Shown here: positions 43,655 through 54,860 of the stretch, piece after piece
Position numbering within the stretch: the first letter of the stretch is position 1
Layout of the letters: every line of letters starts with the position of its first letter
Translations under genes and position numbers: made by a program
Assembly: GCA_025765615.1 (NCBI GenBank)
Contig: JAIVFJ010000327.1
Span: 1 to 64,000, forward strand
Direction: 5' to 3'
DNA length: 64,000 bases
Source: Zopfochytrium polystomum
Taxonomy: Eukaryota; Chytridiomycota; Chytridiomycetes; Chytridiales; Chytridiaceae
Notes under the pieces: generated by a model
Told to the model about the DNA's origin: nothing
Seen by the model: the letters and a program-made list of their open reading frames with translations, nothing else
The model's database searches: none

Positions 43655-44902
43655 ATGTCACAAGCCAGTCAGTCAACCTTCTCACAGGCAATGTTCCCCG
43701 ACCCGCCCCCCCGACGCCCCCCTCCGTCGATGGAGGAGATTTCGGATTTCATGGACCGAACGAATGCTCTGCTTAAACTGCACAGCGACAAACACAACTA
43801 TAGCGTGGCAGAGATTGACCGTCTCAAGGGACACATCGAACGTTTAACCGCGACGATTAAGGAGAAGGATGAGCGAATTCGTGAGCTGGAGTCAGAAATT
43901 TTGCTTCTTCAGATGAAGCGCACCGCTGGAGGTGGCACTACTGACGACAAAGGCGATGGCGATGGTAGCGCACCCTGTGGTGGTGGCGCCATCCGGCGCA
44001 AGCCCTCGGCCCGCGTTGACGACGACGAGCACTGGGAGTCTGAGGAGGAGGAACGAATGTACCCACGACGCGGGAAGGAGGGGCGTCGCCCCCCCTCACG
44101 CATGTCTGAGCGCCCACCGACACCTGGAGGAGGCTGGCCAAGCTTGCCCCGCTCGAAGCAGAATGTGCACCTGCTACGTTTCGCTGCAACTGTTGCGCTC
44201 AATGGTCCTAAGCCTATTCACCCCAGCCCGTTTGTGAAAGGCATCTTTGTCGCTGCCGACCCCAATGCCTCTGTTGAAGACAAGATTGCTCAGGTCTTGC
44301 GGCCACGCCCCTCAGCTGTTGCAGCCCGGCGCTCAGTCCCAGGCTATGTCCGACCTGAATCATCGTTGCCGGATGCTAAGTTTGTTCCAGTGTACATCCG
44401 ACCTAACCTTTCAGATGTGGGGCGGGCTAACCCCTGCCACAGCATGAGACTTGTGTTCAGACCTGAGAAGGGCTTCCCTAGAGTACCAGAAATTTCAGTC
44501 ATTGGCCAATATGCTGCTCTGATGGAATGCTGGGTGTATGAGGGGGACAAGGAGAGGTTCATCAAGGCTTGTGCTGATGCTGAGATTGCTGTGGACACTG
44601 ATTGTGAGCCCTGGATGCCCTCAAAGTTGAAGGATTCTCCTGAAGCTAGGGAAGCAGCTGTGCAGGCGTATATCCGCCGGGTTGCTGGGATCCTGAACCA
44701 TCCATTCTTCAGACCACCACCAAATGTTGCCAAGTCTATCTATGCATCTGTGCCAAAGAAGTTGGAGACACTCTTGAGGGGGAAGTTGAAGGATCTCTCT
44801 CTGTACCCATCTGCACCCTCTGGTGCGAAGGGGAAGGGGAGGGAAACTGAGACTGAACCCACTGCTGTGCGTGCAGGCGATGCCAATGCCATGGAAACAT
44901 GA
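43655..44902 (+). CDS. LINE (non-LTR retrotransposon) ORF1 protein
   Basis: Frame open from about 43306 to 44902; the first ATG is at 43655 (MSQASQSTFSQAM), giving 415 residues. A Pro/Ser-rich N-terminus is followed by a coiled coil (IDRLKGHIERLTATIKEKDE, RIRELESEILLL), a low-complexity Gly/Asp stretch, and a folded-looking C-terminal part (VHLLRFAATVALNGPKP, ISVIGQYAALMECWVYEG). No zinc knuckle is seen. The stop overlaps the ORF2 start as ATGA, the usual arrangement for LINE ORF1/ORF2. Coiled coil plus position supports an RNA-binding, trimeric ORF1p-type protein. The 5-prime end abuts a TTAGGG array, suggesting insertion at telomeric DNA or capture of a chromosome end. Confidence 0.6.
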   Translation: MSQASQSTFSQAMFPDPPPRRPPPSMEEISDFMDRTNALLKLHSDKHNYSVAEIDRLKGHIERLTATIKEKDERIRELESEILLLQMKRTAGGGTTDDKGDGDGSAPCGGGAIRRKPSARVDDDEHWESEEEERMYPRRGKEGRRPPSRMSERPPTPGGGWPSLPRSKQNVHLLRFAATVALNGPKPIHPSPFVKGIFVAADPNASVEDKIAQVLRPRPSAVAARRSVPGYVRPESSLPDAKFVPVYIRPNLSDVGRANPCHSMRLVFRPEKGFPRVPEISVIGQYAALMECWVYEGDKERFIKACADAEIAVDTDCEPWMPSKLKDSPEAREAAVQAYIRRVAGILNHPFFRPPPNVAKSIYASVPKKLETLLRGKLKDLSLYPSAPSGAKGKGRETETEPTAVRAGDANAMET

Positions 44903-45096
44903 GCAAGTCATTGAGATTTGGATTTTTGAATGCCCATGGATCCTTAGCTGGACATTCAGATCAAGTTCAAGGAATTTTTTCAGATTTTCAAGTAGACTAT
45001 ATGTTGTTTTCAGATATTGGAATGTGGAGCTCTGACAGTATGAGTGCAGTTCGGGGTGTTGTTGCTGAGGCAAGGGGGATGCCCCCTCCTTATCAA
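44899..45096 (+). pseudogene. LINE ORF2 start, truncated
   Basis: Starts MSKSLRFGFLNAHGSLAG and continues DFQVDYMLFSDIGMW, the first strands of an AP-endonuclease-like domain (LRFG-x-LN, then an acidic D-x-x-LFSD strand). About 66 codons remain; at 45097 the sequence switches to repeat R4. The rest of the endonuclease and the reverse transcriptase are missing from the window. LINEs are normally truncated at the 5-prime end, so loss of the 3-prime part points to a later rearrangement or an R4 insertion. Confidence 0.6.
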
Positions 45097-45549
45097 CCTA
45101 GACATATCCATCCGGGCCCTACTTAGTGAATTTGGGGCCACTTAGTGAAAGTGGGGCCACTATCAAGTCCACACTATCAAGTCCACTATCAAGTCCATCA
45201 ATGAGTCCATTTTTTTTGTCAATTTTATTGTTTTTGTTATGGTTTCCATTTGCTATTGAGTCCACACATATGGACTCAATTTGGACACAATATGGACTCA
45301 TATGAGGCCAAGTCTAATTGTTTTTTTTTGTCAATTTTTTCATTTTGTTATTGTTTTCCACCGGGGCCAAAAAAACTAAGTCCACAGCGACCACCCACAC
45401 TTTGAGCTCTCCCACCAGCACAAAGATGACGTGATTCGACGTTCTAAGTGTCACATCTCTAAGCTAGAATTGCGAGAGGATTCCGAATCTGCAAAAAAAA
45501 CTTTGGGTCGATTAGTGGCAAACAGGGAATATCGCGGGTTTTTCCGAAA
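45097..45549 (+). repeat. Repeat R4, copy 2
   Basis: Counterpart of 40759-41231, beginning exactly at CCTAGACATATCCATCCGGG where LINE ORF2 breaks. It has a deletion of about 20 bases after ATGAGTCCATTTT relative to copy 1. The boundary match at both copies defines the left end of the family. Confidence 0.85.
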
Positions 45550-46358
45550 ACTCCAGATCCAAAACGCACTCCCACTCAGGAAATCTTTTGCAGGAGGCTG
45601 TCCACCGCCGTTTCGACGCCGGAATCGTGTTCTACGCGTGTGGTTTGCTTACTGGGCCTACCCTCACGTCCTGGGCTCGGGTTTGTGCAAGGTAAACTCG
45701 GCCTCAAAGGATTTTCATTTTTTTTTTTTTTCGATCCTCACTTAGAAATTTTTTCCGGAACGGCGGTGGACGGCCGTGGGAGTACGCCCAACGTGTAGAT
45801 CGGTCAAAAGTACATTAGAAAGGTGCTAAGGACGAGCTCCTGGCGGAGGTTTCTGTTAAGTAACCTTTGCAGGTCAAGGTTGGCCCAAACAACTTTTGCC
45901 TTGCAACTGTGTTTCACAGTCCTTTCAGCTGGGTCGTTGGTTCTTTAAATTTTTCAGAAACCTGGGGACCCCCTGTGCTTCAATATCAGTTACTGGGGCA
46001 CTCAACTTTGCAGAGTATCAGCAAAAAGGAGGTTTTTTGGGCATTTTTATTGTCTTACTTCAAGGAGACAGAAGTTGTCTTTTGAAGAAAGAAATATCAT
46101 TTCAAGCAAACAAAAGACGTAAAGGAGGCTGGGTGTTCTAGCATCCCTACCATTGAAGCGAGGGGAAAAAAAGGTTTTGAAACCCCCTGTGCCTCATTGC
46201 AACAAGACAGGAACTGAAAATGAATACAAAGAAAACAGGCCAAGAGACAAACCAAAGGAAGAGATTCTAACAACACGAACAAACGTCAGCAATTAGTAAC
46301 CAAGAAGCAAAGACAAGAAACAGAATGGATTTGAATGGAGAAGGTCCAGTCACCTATC
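45550..46358. other. No gene seen
   Basis: Short plus-strand frames only. A poly-T run lies at about 45718-45732. Nothing recognised. Confidence 0.45.
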
Positions 46359-46874
46359 CTATGGCGCAAACATCACTGCAGCCACAATAACAAATGCAGG
46401 GTAGACCTGAAGGCCATTCCACCGCATCAATTTAAACCAGCTGGCTGGAGCAGTGCCTGTTTTTTCTGGGTACAAAATATGCAGCTGGTTCATTCCAGGC
46501 AGTGCATTTGGTGAAGTTGTCAGTTGCCTGGCTCTGTTGAGAGCATGTCGGTGAGTTGCAAGCACTTTGAGAATATCCAAAATGAAAAACTTGCTCTGAA
46601 ATCTGCAGTTTCCTTTCACTCCTTGTCCACCACAAACATCTTGAGGAAGGTAGCAGAAATAGCAGCTGGCAGAATCATCAAATTTAGCCCACACGTTTGA
46701 TCCTTTAGTGGCATCAGAGTTAGGGCAACTCCCCCAACCTTTATGCATTCGTGCTGGCCCTGGTGCGACGCCCAACGCAAGGCAAATTCCACAATCCGCT
46801 TTGTGTGCCTGATATGCTTGCTGGATACAAAGGATGGTCCTAGCCTTCATCTGAGGGTTTCCAATCACTCCCAC
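46359..46874 (-). pseudogene. Cysteine-rich fragment resembling a RecQ/telomere-linked-helicase accessory module
   Basis: A 171-codon minus-strand frame in low-GC DNA: TILCIQQAYQAHKADCGICL, ARMHKGWGSCPNSDAT, then ASCYFCYLPQDVCGG and GNCRFQSKFFILDIL, ending near VYPAFVIVAAV. The spacing CxxC, H-x-x-x-x-x-C, CxxC, C and C resembles zinc modules in C-terminal parts of fungal RecQ-like subtelomeric helicases. No helicase motif is present, and the upstream text (46.87-47.1 kb) lacks a P-loop. I rate the family link as tentative. Interstitial telomere repeats 3 kb away are consistent with a former subtelomeric origin. Confidence 0.3.
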
Positions 46875-47552
46875 TTGAGGAGGAGCACAGCTGGTGCTTG
46901 CCTTTGCTTTACAAATCCACTTTCAGTTGCGGGAATGGACCTTTGGATGTTGCTGCTGATGGGACTGAAATCAAATCTAGAGCCAGTTTCCCCAAAGGAA
47001 GGAAGAGCACCAGAGCCTACTGCACTTGCTGGCAAGTGGTGATGCTCCAACCAAAGAGGACAAATCAAATGGAGGATAAGTCCCAGGAGCAGCAATGCCA
47101 TGCAGACTGGATCAATTGTTGACTTTGAAACGTGCATGTACGCTATCCGATCTGCCTAATCGCTTTCTCCTCCGCCTCTTCATTTGACCAAAAACAATTC
47201 ACTTTCCCGCGTAGGAAGCAACGCTTTTGACCTCCCTTTTGCTGCGCTCTTTCGACGGGTTTGGCAAGGACAAGCATGGGGACGAGAAGGAATGAGGTTC
47301 AATCAAAAAAACCCACCCCCCCCCCCTTTCGCAATTCATTTCATTCATTTATGTGCGGCTCAAATCATCATCCCCACACGACCGCCGCCCACGCCACCAT
47401 CGCGACTGCAGCAACCGCTACGCCGCCGCCGCCGGCGAGGATTCGGGACGCGGCGGGCGCAGCAGCAGAGATGAGCAGGCCTTTTGTGACGCCGGTGTTC
47501 GTCTACGGGAGGGGGATGTTGTTGTTTTCATTGAAGGTTGGCCGCAATTAAG
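46875..47552. other. No gene seen
   Basis: Flank between the cysteine-rich fragment and the YHYH gene. Possible extra 3-prime exon of the YHYH gene if the GTAAGA at about 47601 is used as a donor; otherwise nothing. Confidence 0.35.
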
Positions 47553-48621
47553 TTAAAAAAGAAATGAAAAAAACTCCCCCGGAGAAGTTTCTCTTCTTAC
47601 GTCGCAGGAGAAGGACGAGTACTTTTGCGTGAGGTTCGTGAGGGAGGACAGGGACGAGTAGTCGTACTGCTTTGCGGCAGGGGTGCAGGACTGGCCGGTG
47701 ATGAGGTTGGAGCCGTTGAGGCAGCCTTTCATGCAGTTGATCAGGTACGGGTAGCTTTGAAAGTGGTTGTCGGGATTTTTTTTTTTTTTTTTTTTTTTCA
47801 GTTTGAGTTTGGTTGAGTTTGAATTCCCGTGCGATGTGGTCAAACGCCGTGGGACAGGGGGGCGGGTAAGAGTAACTCACACGTATGTGCTGGTTACGTG
47901 GTAGTGGTAAAAGCTGTATGTGCTGTCGGTGTGACCGTTGCACTCGTCCAAGTCTGAAGGAACGACGCCTTGTTATTGGAATTGGGTTGAAAGTTCAGTT
48001 TTTTTGGTAGAGGTCGTGTTAAAGCTATCAGGACACTCGTATAGCCAGAGCGACGCCAGCTACCTTTGTCGCCGTATGGTCCAAAGATGGGGATTCCGTC
48101 GGCCATCAGGCCAAACAGGGGCGAGTGAGCTGCGATTTCCGGTGTACGGGGGTTGTGATTGGAGGAAATGGGCCGTAATTCGCAATTATGCAACGAGTCA
48201 TGGCTGTCTTAATCGGCCAGCGCCTTTTTTGCGTTGAAAACCGCAAAATTTTACGTACCTGATCCCTTCGTGTCAGGGTATACGCATCCCGGTCCTGTTA
48301 TTTCATACATACATATTATTATATATTAGTGTGTCAACGATCGCGGAACTAAGAAGAACCTCCTCGACACTCACCCGTTAAAGCGTGGTAGTGATAATCT
48401 GGGTTCGCGCATGAACAAACAAGAAAAAAGGTAAGGTTATGTCGCGTCGATCCGGAACGCCCCTCGTCCACCACCCCCCCCCAACATCCCCCCGAGCCAA
48501 AAACGCACCTCCCGTGACCGTCGGATGCCCGCCGCACGTGTCGAAACTGGATCCTTCGTTGAGGTACGCGTCGCGCTGTTTTCAGTTTTTTTTTTGTTTT
48601 GGTGAAAGTGTGGGTTAGTCG

Positions 48622-48676
<55 letters not shown>

Positions 48677-49376
48677 CCCCAAGAAAAAAACTAGAAAGAG
48701 ACAAGTTATGAGCACACAACACCTTGTTCGCGTCCGCGTTGCCGTACAAGCTGACGCCGTTGACAGCGACGCCGAGCGGGCCCATGGGCGGGTTCGCGTT
48801 GGACGTAGTCTGGGCGAGGTTCGTGTACAGCTAGTAGTGGCCACGGCGACGGCGAGCGAATTTGTTTGTTTTTTTTTTTTTTGTTTTTGTTTTCAAGGGG
48901 TTGACAGAAGGGAGAACATCACCGAAAAAGTCACTGGGAGCAGGGAGGGATGTGTTTTTCTTTCTTACCCCGATGTAGTAGTTTGAGGTGCTGATTACGG
49001 GCGAGGCCGGGAAGTTGAAGGTGTGGCACTGTATGGTGGGGAGGTTTGGTGTTTTTTGGGAGGTCCAGGAGTATCCTAGTGTGTGCGATGCGAGTTGTTG
49101 TGGAAGACGGTTAGTACTTTTTGGTTGGATGGTTGGAGGGAAGACCCGGGGGGGGTGGGGGGGGGGGAGCGGGGGGGTGCACGGGGAAAGCGCGGAGCTC
49201 AGACTGTCGAAGAAACCTGGGCATCCCGAGGACTGGACGGTGCGGGTGTTTCCACTGACGGTGACCTGGGTGACGGAGGAAGCCTGGTCGGTGCCACAGG
49301 TGGCTGCGGCGCCTGTGGGGGTGGGGGCAAGGGCGAGGGCGGCGGCGGCGACGGCCGCGAGGAACGTGGCGAGCAT
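47553..49376 (-). CDS. Secreted YHYH-domain protein, nine exons
   Basis: Exons on the minus strand: 49376-49217, 49075-48969, 48830-48723, 48575-48509, 48398-48375, 48294-48259, 48129-48064, 47953-47881, 47754-47553. They total 843 bases and 280 residues in one frame. The N-terminus MLATFLAAVAAAALALAP is a signal peptide. The body holds PPMGPLGVAVNGVSLYG, DTCGGHP, DYHYHALTG (first YHYH, 149-152), GCVYPDTKGS, HSPLFGLMADGIPIFGPYGD, YSFYHYHVTS (second YHYH, 205-208) and PYLINCMKGC. This is the family's paired YHYH layout. Biochemical function of the family is not established. Very small exons (24 and 36 bases) are notable. A GTAAGA at about 47601 might remove the last 15 residues. Confidence 0.85.
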
Positions 49377-49773
49377 TGTTGTAATGAACCGAGAAAAGCG
49401 AGGACGCGGAGCGAGACGGATGTAGCCCGATTTCTTGTTGCTGCTGCCTGGCTACTTACTGACGGAGGTAAACTCTCTATTGCCGCAGGTAGACTGGGTT
49501 GCCCGTGTTTTGAGGCGGACACAGTATTTTGTTCGTGTTCAGTATTATTCGGGGCGATAAAAATTGTCTGACTGATCCAGCGATGTAGTCGCGCGCCCAC
49601 ACGCAGTCGCTTGCTCAGGGTTTCTCTCTGTCCCTCTCCCTCTCTTTCGGAAAAACTCATTTTATCAACACCCCCCTCCCCCTACCCCTTCGCTCCAATT
49701 ACCCCAAGTCCGTTATCAACAAGCAAAAAGAAAAAAGCCCAAGTCCACCACAACCACTCCACTCACAAACTTT
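49377..49773. other. Intergenic, probable YHYH promoter
   Basis: About 400 bases between two minus-strand genes; contains the 3-prime flank of the Zn2Cys6 gene and presumably the YHYH promoter. No motif stands out. Confidence 0.35.
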
Positions 49774-52700
49774 TCAACCGCCCACACCTCGCGCCACGGC
49801 CTCCGCGACCAGCTCCTTGACCCACAGGACGGGGCACGGGTCCCAGTGATCCCAATCCCTCGCAAGCGCCCGCCACGCCCTCCTGGCCTCGACGGCGATG
49901 GACCGGGTCTCGCATCCGTCGTCTTCCTCGTCGTCGTCGTAGCCTGCGGCAGCCGGCGGCGCGTTAGCGGCGGCGAGCGGTGAGTCGAGGGGCGGGACGG
50001 CTGCTGCTGCGAGGACGGTGTGCGCCGCGGGGGGGAGGGCGGCGAGCATCATGGGGCAAGCGAGGCTGGCGGCGCGGACGGCGGCGGCGAGGTCGCGGAG
50101 GAGACGCGGGGCGGGGTTGGTTGTGGCTGTGGCGGGGCAGGAGGGGTTAGAAGAAGAGGCGGGGAAGTAGGACGACGCCGGCGACGACATCGACGACGAG
50201 GAGGAGGGTTGGTCGGCGACGACGGCGGCGGCGGCGGTGAAGGCCGGGTCACGGTCGAGGGCGGCGACGGCGGTGAGGGCGGATGCGGCGAGAAAGGTGG
50301 GGGCGTAGACAAAGCACGGGAGGCCGGTTGCGGCGGCGCAGGCGTCGGCCGGGGCGAGGGAGAGGGCGGCGCTGACGACGGAGACGATGGCGGAGGCGGA
50401 TTCGAGGGTGCCGTGGAGGGCGCGTGGGAGGTCAGTGGTGGGGCGGAGTGGCGGTGCTGTTTGCGGTGGTGGTTGTGGTTGTGGTTGTTGTGGGCAGTCG
50501 TGGGGTTTTAAGGAGATGGAGGAGGAGGAGGAGGGGTTGGCGGTGGGCGGTGTTGGTGCTGCTGCTTCTGCGGCCAGGAAGCGGGCGAGGGTGCGGGTAT
50601 GGAGGAGGATCCAAGAGGCGTGGTAGACGCAATAGAGGGAGAGCATCCAGGGGCGGAAAGTCGGGGCGGGGGTCCAGTTCGCAGGGTTGTTGTTGTTTGC
50701 GGTCTGGGACGACAGCTCCTGCTGCTGCGAGGGTTGCGGCGTGTGCGGGGTCTGGGACGTTTGGTTCTGCTTCCTGCTCTTGCGATCCTTTGGTGGCGGG
50801 GGCGGCTTCTGGATGATCTCGACGACCGAGTCCGGGTGGATGCTTTGGGCGAGGTCGGGCGGCAGCGAGAGCGCCCAGTTTATGAGCCGCCTTTCGAGGC
50901 AAAGCATCTCGTCGGCGACGGCGCCGTCTTCGGCGAGGGGGGCGGCGGCGGCGGAGGACTGCGTGCCGATGCGGACAATGTCGACGTGTATGGAGACCAG
51001 CTCAAAGAAGCGGAGCGAGTGATTCCCCGAGGGCATCGGGGTCAGCTTGCCGACGTCCGACGGGTTCATGGAGAGCCACAGGTCGTCGGAGCAGAGCGAT
51101 TTTACGTGGTGGTCTTCGCTCATTGCGGGAGAACGGTTGGACAGGATCGAGGCATCTAAGAGAAAGTATTGCGAAGCAGCAAAGCGGGAAGATACGTGGC
51201 AGTGTGAGCAAACTACAAAAGAATGCCAGCCAAAACGCAAAAGGTCAAAGTAAAAGCACGCTACATCGCTGTGTGACAATGCACACCCACCAGCACCGCC
51301 TTCGGGACTCCCTTTCCACAGGTGAGAGGACTGGGAGCTCGTCTGGGTCAATCTGCACTTTAAGGTACAGCGCCTGGGTTTGGTTGTGTTGGGAAAGTGA
51401 AAGATTCGACTCAGACATCAAAAAAAAAAAAAAAAAAAAAACGCGACGTCAACGCCATCCCGTCCCAAGTCCAAAACGACCTACCATGCGGCACGCGGCA
51501 CCAAACAACATTCGGGAGGCCGGGATCTTCCCGAGATCTTTCAGAGGGGGGTTTTTTTTTCAAGTTGAAAGATTAAGGTTAGATGGGGACGAGATCCACG
51601 TTGGCAAAGAGCGCGTGATCGTCGTACGGAAGGAGAGTTCCGCCAGAATGAGCAGCGTCTGCAGGTGCTCCAGCGACGGCGCGTCGCAAGCCTCCAGGAC
51701 CTGCGAGCGCGCAAAGTCGTAGTAGTACGTCAGGACACTGTTCGGGAGGCTTCGCAGCGTCGATTCGGTGGCGCCGACTGCGCAGACGGCGGCCCTGCGT
51801 GGAATAGTACGGAGGAGGCACTAATCAGATTTCTCCTCTTTTAATTCGCCAATGGGGGCGGCGGGAGGCGCCCCACTTACTGCAGGTAAGCAGCGACGAA
51901 TCTGCGCTTTGAGAGAAAGGACAGCCGGTGGAGGAGCGGAAGGAAGCAGACGGACGAGCGGAAAGAGGCTTCGGTGAGGATGTCCTGTTCGTGGGCGTCT
52001 GCGCCGGGGCGGGCTGGGAGGACCGTGTTGAGGGCGGCAGGCGAGGCAGAGAGGATGTCGGCGGCGGGGTAGTGTCCCGGGCTGCATAAGTTTTCGGGCA
52101 GGCTCGCCTTGAAAAGCATTTCGTCCAGGGTGAGCGGGGTGACGCGCCAGACGGGGTCGACATTAGCTGGAGGTGGTGTGAGAGAGAATTTTGGTCGGGC
52201 GAAAGCACCCACACATCTGGTCGTCCCAGTGCTGGCGGGCCGCCACGATCTCGCGCTTGTGCTTGAGCGCTAGCTCGAAGTCGATCTTGTTTTTATAGCC
52301 CAGGTAGACGCACAAGGGGGCGCGGCCGCCCTTGAGACAGTTTCCACAGCACGGGCGCACGCCGTCGCACTTGCGCTTCCGGGATCGGCATTCTTCGCAG
52401 GACCTAATGTGCGTTTTGAGGTGTTGGTGTGGGATGGTGGGAAGAGTCGTGCGTGTTACGATCCTTTTCCCCTTGAGACGGCGCCAGTTTCTCTTTCACG
52501 ATCTCTCCAAGGCACCACGGATATCTCGCTAAAACCAATCTCGAAACGCCCTACCATCTTCGGGCACCGCCGCTGGGCAGGACGGTGAGCGGGGCCAGCG
52601 AAAGCGAGGCCAGGGACTGTCTGTCGGAAATTGCTGCGGAGGAGGCGGCGGCAACGGCAAAAGAGGAGGAGGAGGAGGCGGCGGTGGCGGGCAAGGAGGG

Positions 52701-52808
52701 AGCCGACGCTGGAGAAGCCGACGAGGCCGTCGCGGCTGTCGCAGCCGGTACTGCCAGCCAGGACGACGGCGACGACGACGACGATGGACGGGAGTAGGAG
52801 CCGTCCAT
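49774..52808 (-). CDS. Zn2Cys6 fungal transcription factor 1
   Basis: Seven exons: 52808-52555, 52403-52213, 52166-51881, 51794-51628, 51537-51485, about 51373-51265, 51155-49774, giving about 813 residues. After a Ser/Ala-rich N-terminus the Zn2Cys6 cluster starts at residue 86: SCEECRSRKRKCDGV, PCCGNCLKGG, LC. A linker helix follows (ELALKHKREIVAAR). The fungal-specific factor domain shows LTLDEMLFKASLPENL, LTYYYDFARSQVLEACD, LQTLLILAELSF, ALYLKLQIDPDELP and RRRCWWVCIVTQRY. Introns fall at the same places as in the paralogue at 59.8-63.1 kb. The C-terminal half is Ala/Pro/Ser-rich. A poly-A run lies in intron 5. Such proteins bind CGG triplets in the nucleus as dimers. The target pathway is unknown; the nearest gene is the YHYH gene. 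Confidence 0.85.
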
Positions 52809-53230
52809 TTGAGGCGCAGGGGCAGCGGGCTAGTTGTAGCTACTACCAGGAAGCGGGGAGGTTGCGTGTGTGCCAAAGCGTGTGCGTAAGTGCGTTCGTG
52901 CGAGCTCGCTTATGTGTGTGTGTGTGTGCGTGTGTGTGTGTGTGTGTGTGAGTGAGAGAGAGAGAGTGAGTGGGAGAGAGAGTGAGAGTCTGCTTATTAC
53001 AACTCAGTGCGGAGTGTCGCCGTGTGTGTGGCACTTGCGTCGTGGCAAAACGGAACAAGGAAAGAAGAAGAACGGAGTCAAGGAGGCAGAGACAGAGGGA
53101 CAGGATCCGCCTGTCGCCACAAGCTGGCAGGCCTGCCAAAACCTTTTTGGGCCCAGCCGGTTTGCAATCACAACAAGACAAAAACGCCAAACAACAAACA
53201 AAACTAACACGACCCAAGAATAATAATTTA
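52809..53230. repeat. (GT)n microsatellite and flank
   Basis: A GT microsatellite at about 52913-52950 is followed by GAGA and GAGT runs to 52990, directly upstream of transcription factor 1. No gene seen. Confidence 0.6.
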
Positions 53231-54475
53231 TAAATCAGCAGTCTTGGCGCACAAATATCGATGTGTTGCATTTTCCCTGTCAGAGATTGGCCCAAAGAGG
53301 CGGCCCTGATGCCATCTTCTCCACCACGTGCGTGAACATCTGTGCAGTCATGTTGCAAGCATCCTGAATGTGGTGCACGTCTGAAAAAGGATCTGGTGTT
53401 CAGCATCCTGTTCCTTGCAGCCACTGGAACTTGTCCTGCAGTGTCTGCACATCCTGAATCTGTGTATGGGTCAGAGGACACAGAGCAAAGCCTTACTCCA
53501 TCATTGGATGCAGAAGCACATACCCGGTAAGAGCTCACAGGCCTGAAGCCCCATCCATTGAATCCACGAGCAGTGACACATCAAAGTTGATACCCCTGCA
53601 GGTGCACACCAGACCCAGATGGATAGTGGATTCCTCCTGGGGATCTCCACTCAAAAGCTCAAGGTGAAGCCTCAGCTATTAAAACCACCAATATTCTTTC
53701 ATATATTTTTTTTGTTTTTTAATTTTTCTTGCTGGTGGTGAGGGGCTATTAGTCAAGGGCAGCTGTGGCAAGGAGTTTGATAACGACCAAACCCAGGATG
53801 GCGAGAATGAATAGAAATGCAGTGTGTCAGACCACACACGTAATAACGCTATGCTGGCACGCTGTTGTGTAAACAGTCTTATGAGATTCCTAATCTCATG
53901 GGCCATTGAGCTATTGAGGTCTCTTTAAAAGCTCTTCCTTGACTAGTTCATTGGTTCTACCTTTACGTATAGTGGCCCCCCCATCAATCACAAATAACCA
54001 CTCTATTCCTATGTTTGAATACTTATTCTTACTTTCAAAAGTAACTCAGTGCTGATGCCCCGCATCAAAAAGAGCATCTGGTGTTCCTTGTGCTGAATGG
54101 GCCTAAGCACAAGGCGCACACCCTTTATTTCTTCTTATTTTTACTCATTTTCTCTTATTTTCCCTTTTTCCCACCTTTCAAGCCTCTGTCCCTGCACTGA
54201 TGTGGCCTCCCAGCCCTCAATTTCAGCCCATCTCAAATATGAGGCAGGAGAGACACTGGGTGGAGGGGGGTGTGGCTGAAGATGATTCATTCTTACAAAT
54301 TGTTCTTTTCTTTCATTTTCTCCTTTTTACTATCTTTTGTCTTTTCTTCTTTTTTCTTCCTCCTTCTTTCTTTCTCTCTCTGATCCCCATAAATACTGCC
54401 CCTTTCCCCCCTTCTTCTCAATAATAACTCTCAACTCAAAACAATCAATAAGACTCCCCCTTGGGCAGCCCCTGT
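53231..54475. other. No recognised gene, low-GC
   Basis: Contains short frames such as CKHPECGARLKKDLVFSILF (53353-53412, plus), protein-like but unrecognised, and T-rich low complexity at 54120-54410. Probably relic sequence. Confidence 0.35.
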
Positions 54476-54860
54476 TTGACTAGTTGCATCCCTCATATCT
54501 CCTTTCAGGGTGTTGTAAGGTGAGTGCCTCCCCAAAAGACCATGTGTGTGGTGGATAGGAGACCTTCCCTGGCAAAGTGCAGAGTGGGCCAAGCAGGGAA
54601 GACAGAGTCCTCTTTTGGTGTAGGAGATCCCCCTGGCAAGTGCAGAGTAGGCCAAGCAGGGTGGATTGGAAGTCCTCTTTGGCCAGAGCCCCCAGACCAA
54701 GCAAGTAGAGGTAGCATTCCCCCAGGCAAGTGCAGAGTAGGCCAAGCTGTGTGAGTGCCCCCTTCCCAAAGCAAGAGTGTGTGAAGACCAAGTTGGGTTG
54801 GGTCTACTGAGATGAGAACTTAGAGAGGCTAGTGCAGAGTGGGCCAAGCTTTCTTTGTTA
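54476..54860. repeat. Degenerate tandem repeat
   Basis: Four spaced copies of AAGTGCAGAGTAGGCCAAGC or close variants end near 54595, 54656, 54750 and 54850, with AGTCCTCTTTTGG-like intervals between the first three. Period varies from about 60 to 100 bases. Confidence 0.65.

Noticed and set aside
50049..50511. Gly-rich plus-strand and Pro-rich minus-strand frames within transcription factor 1
   Set aside because: Composition-driven shadows of the Ala/Pro/Ser-rich C-terminal coding region.
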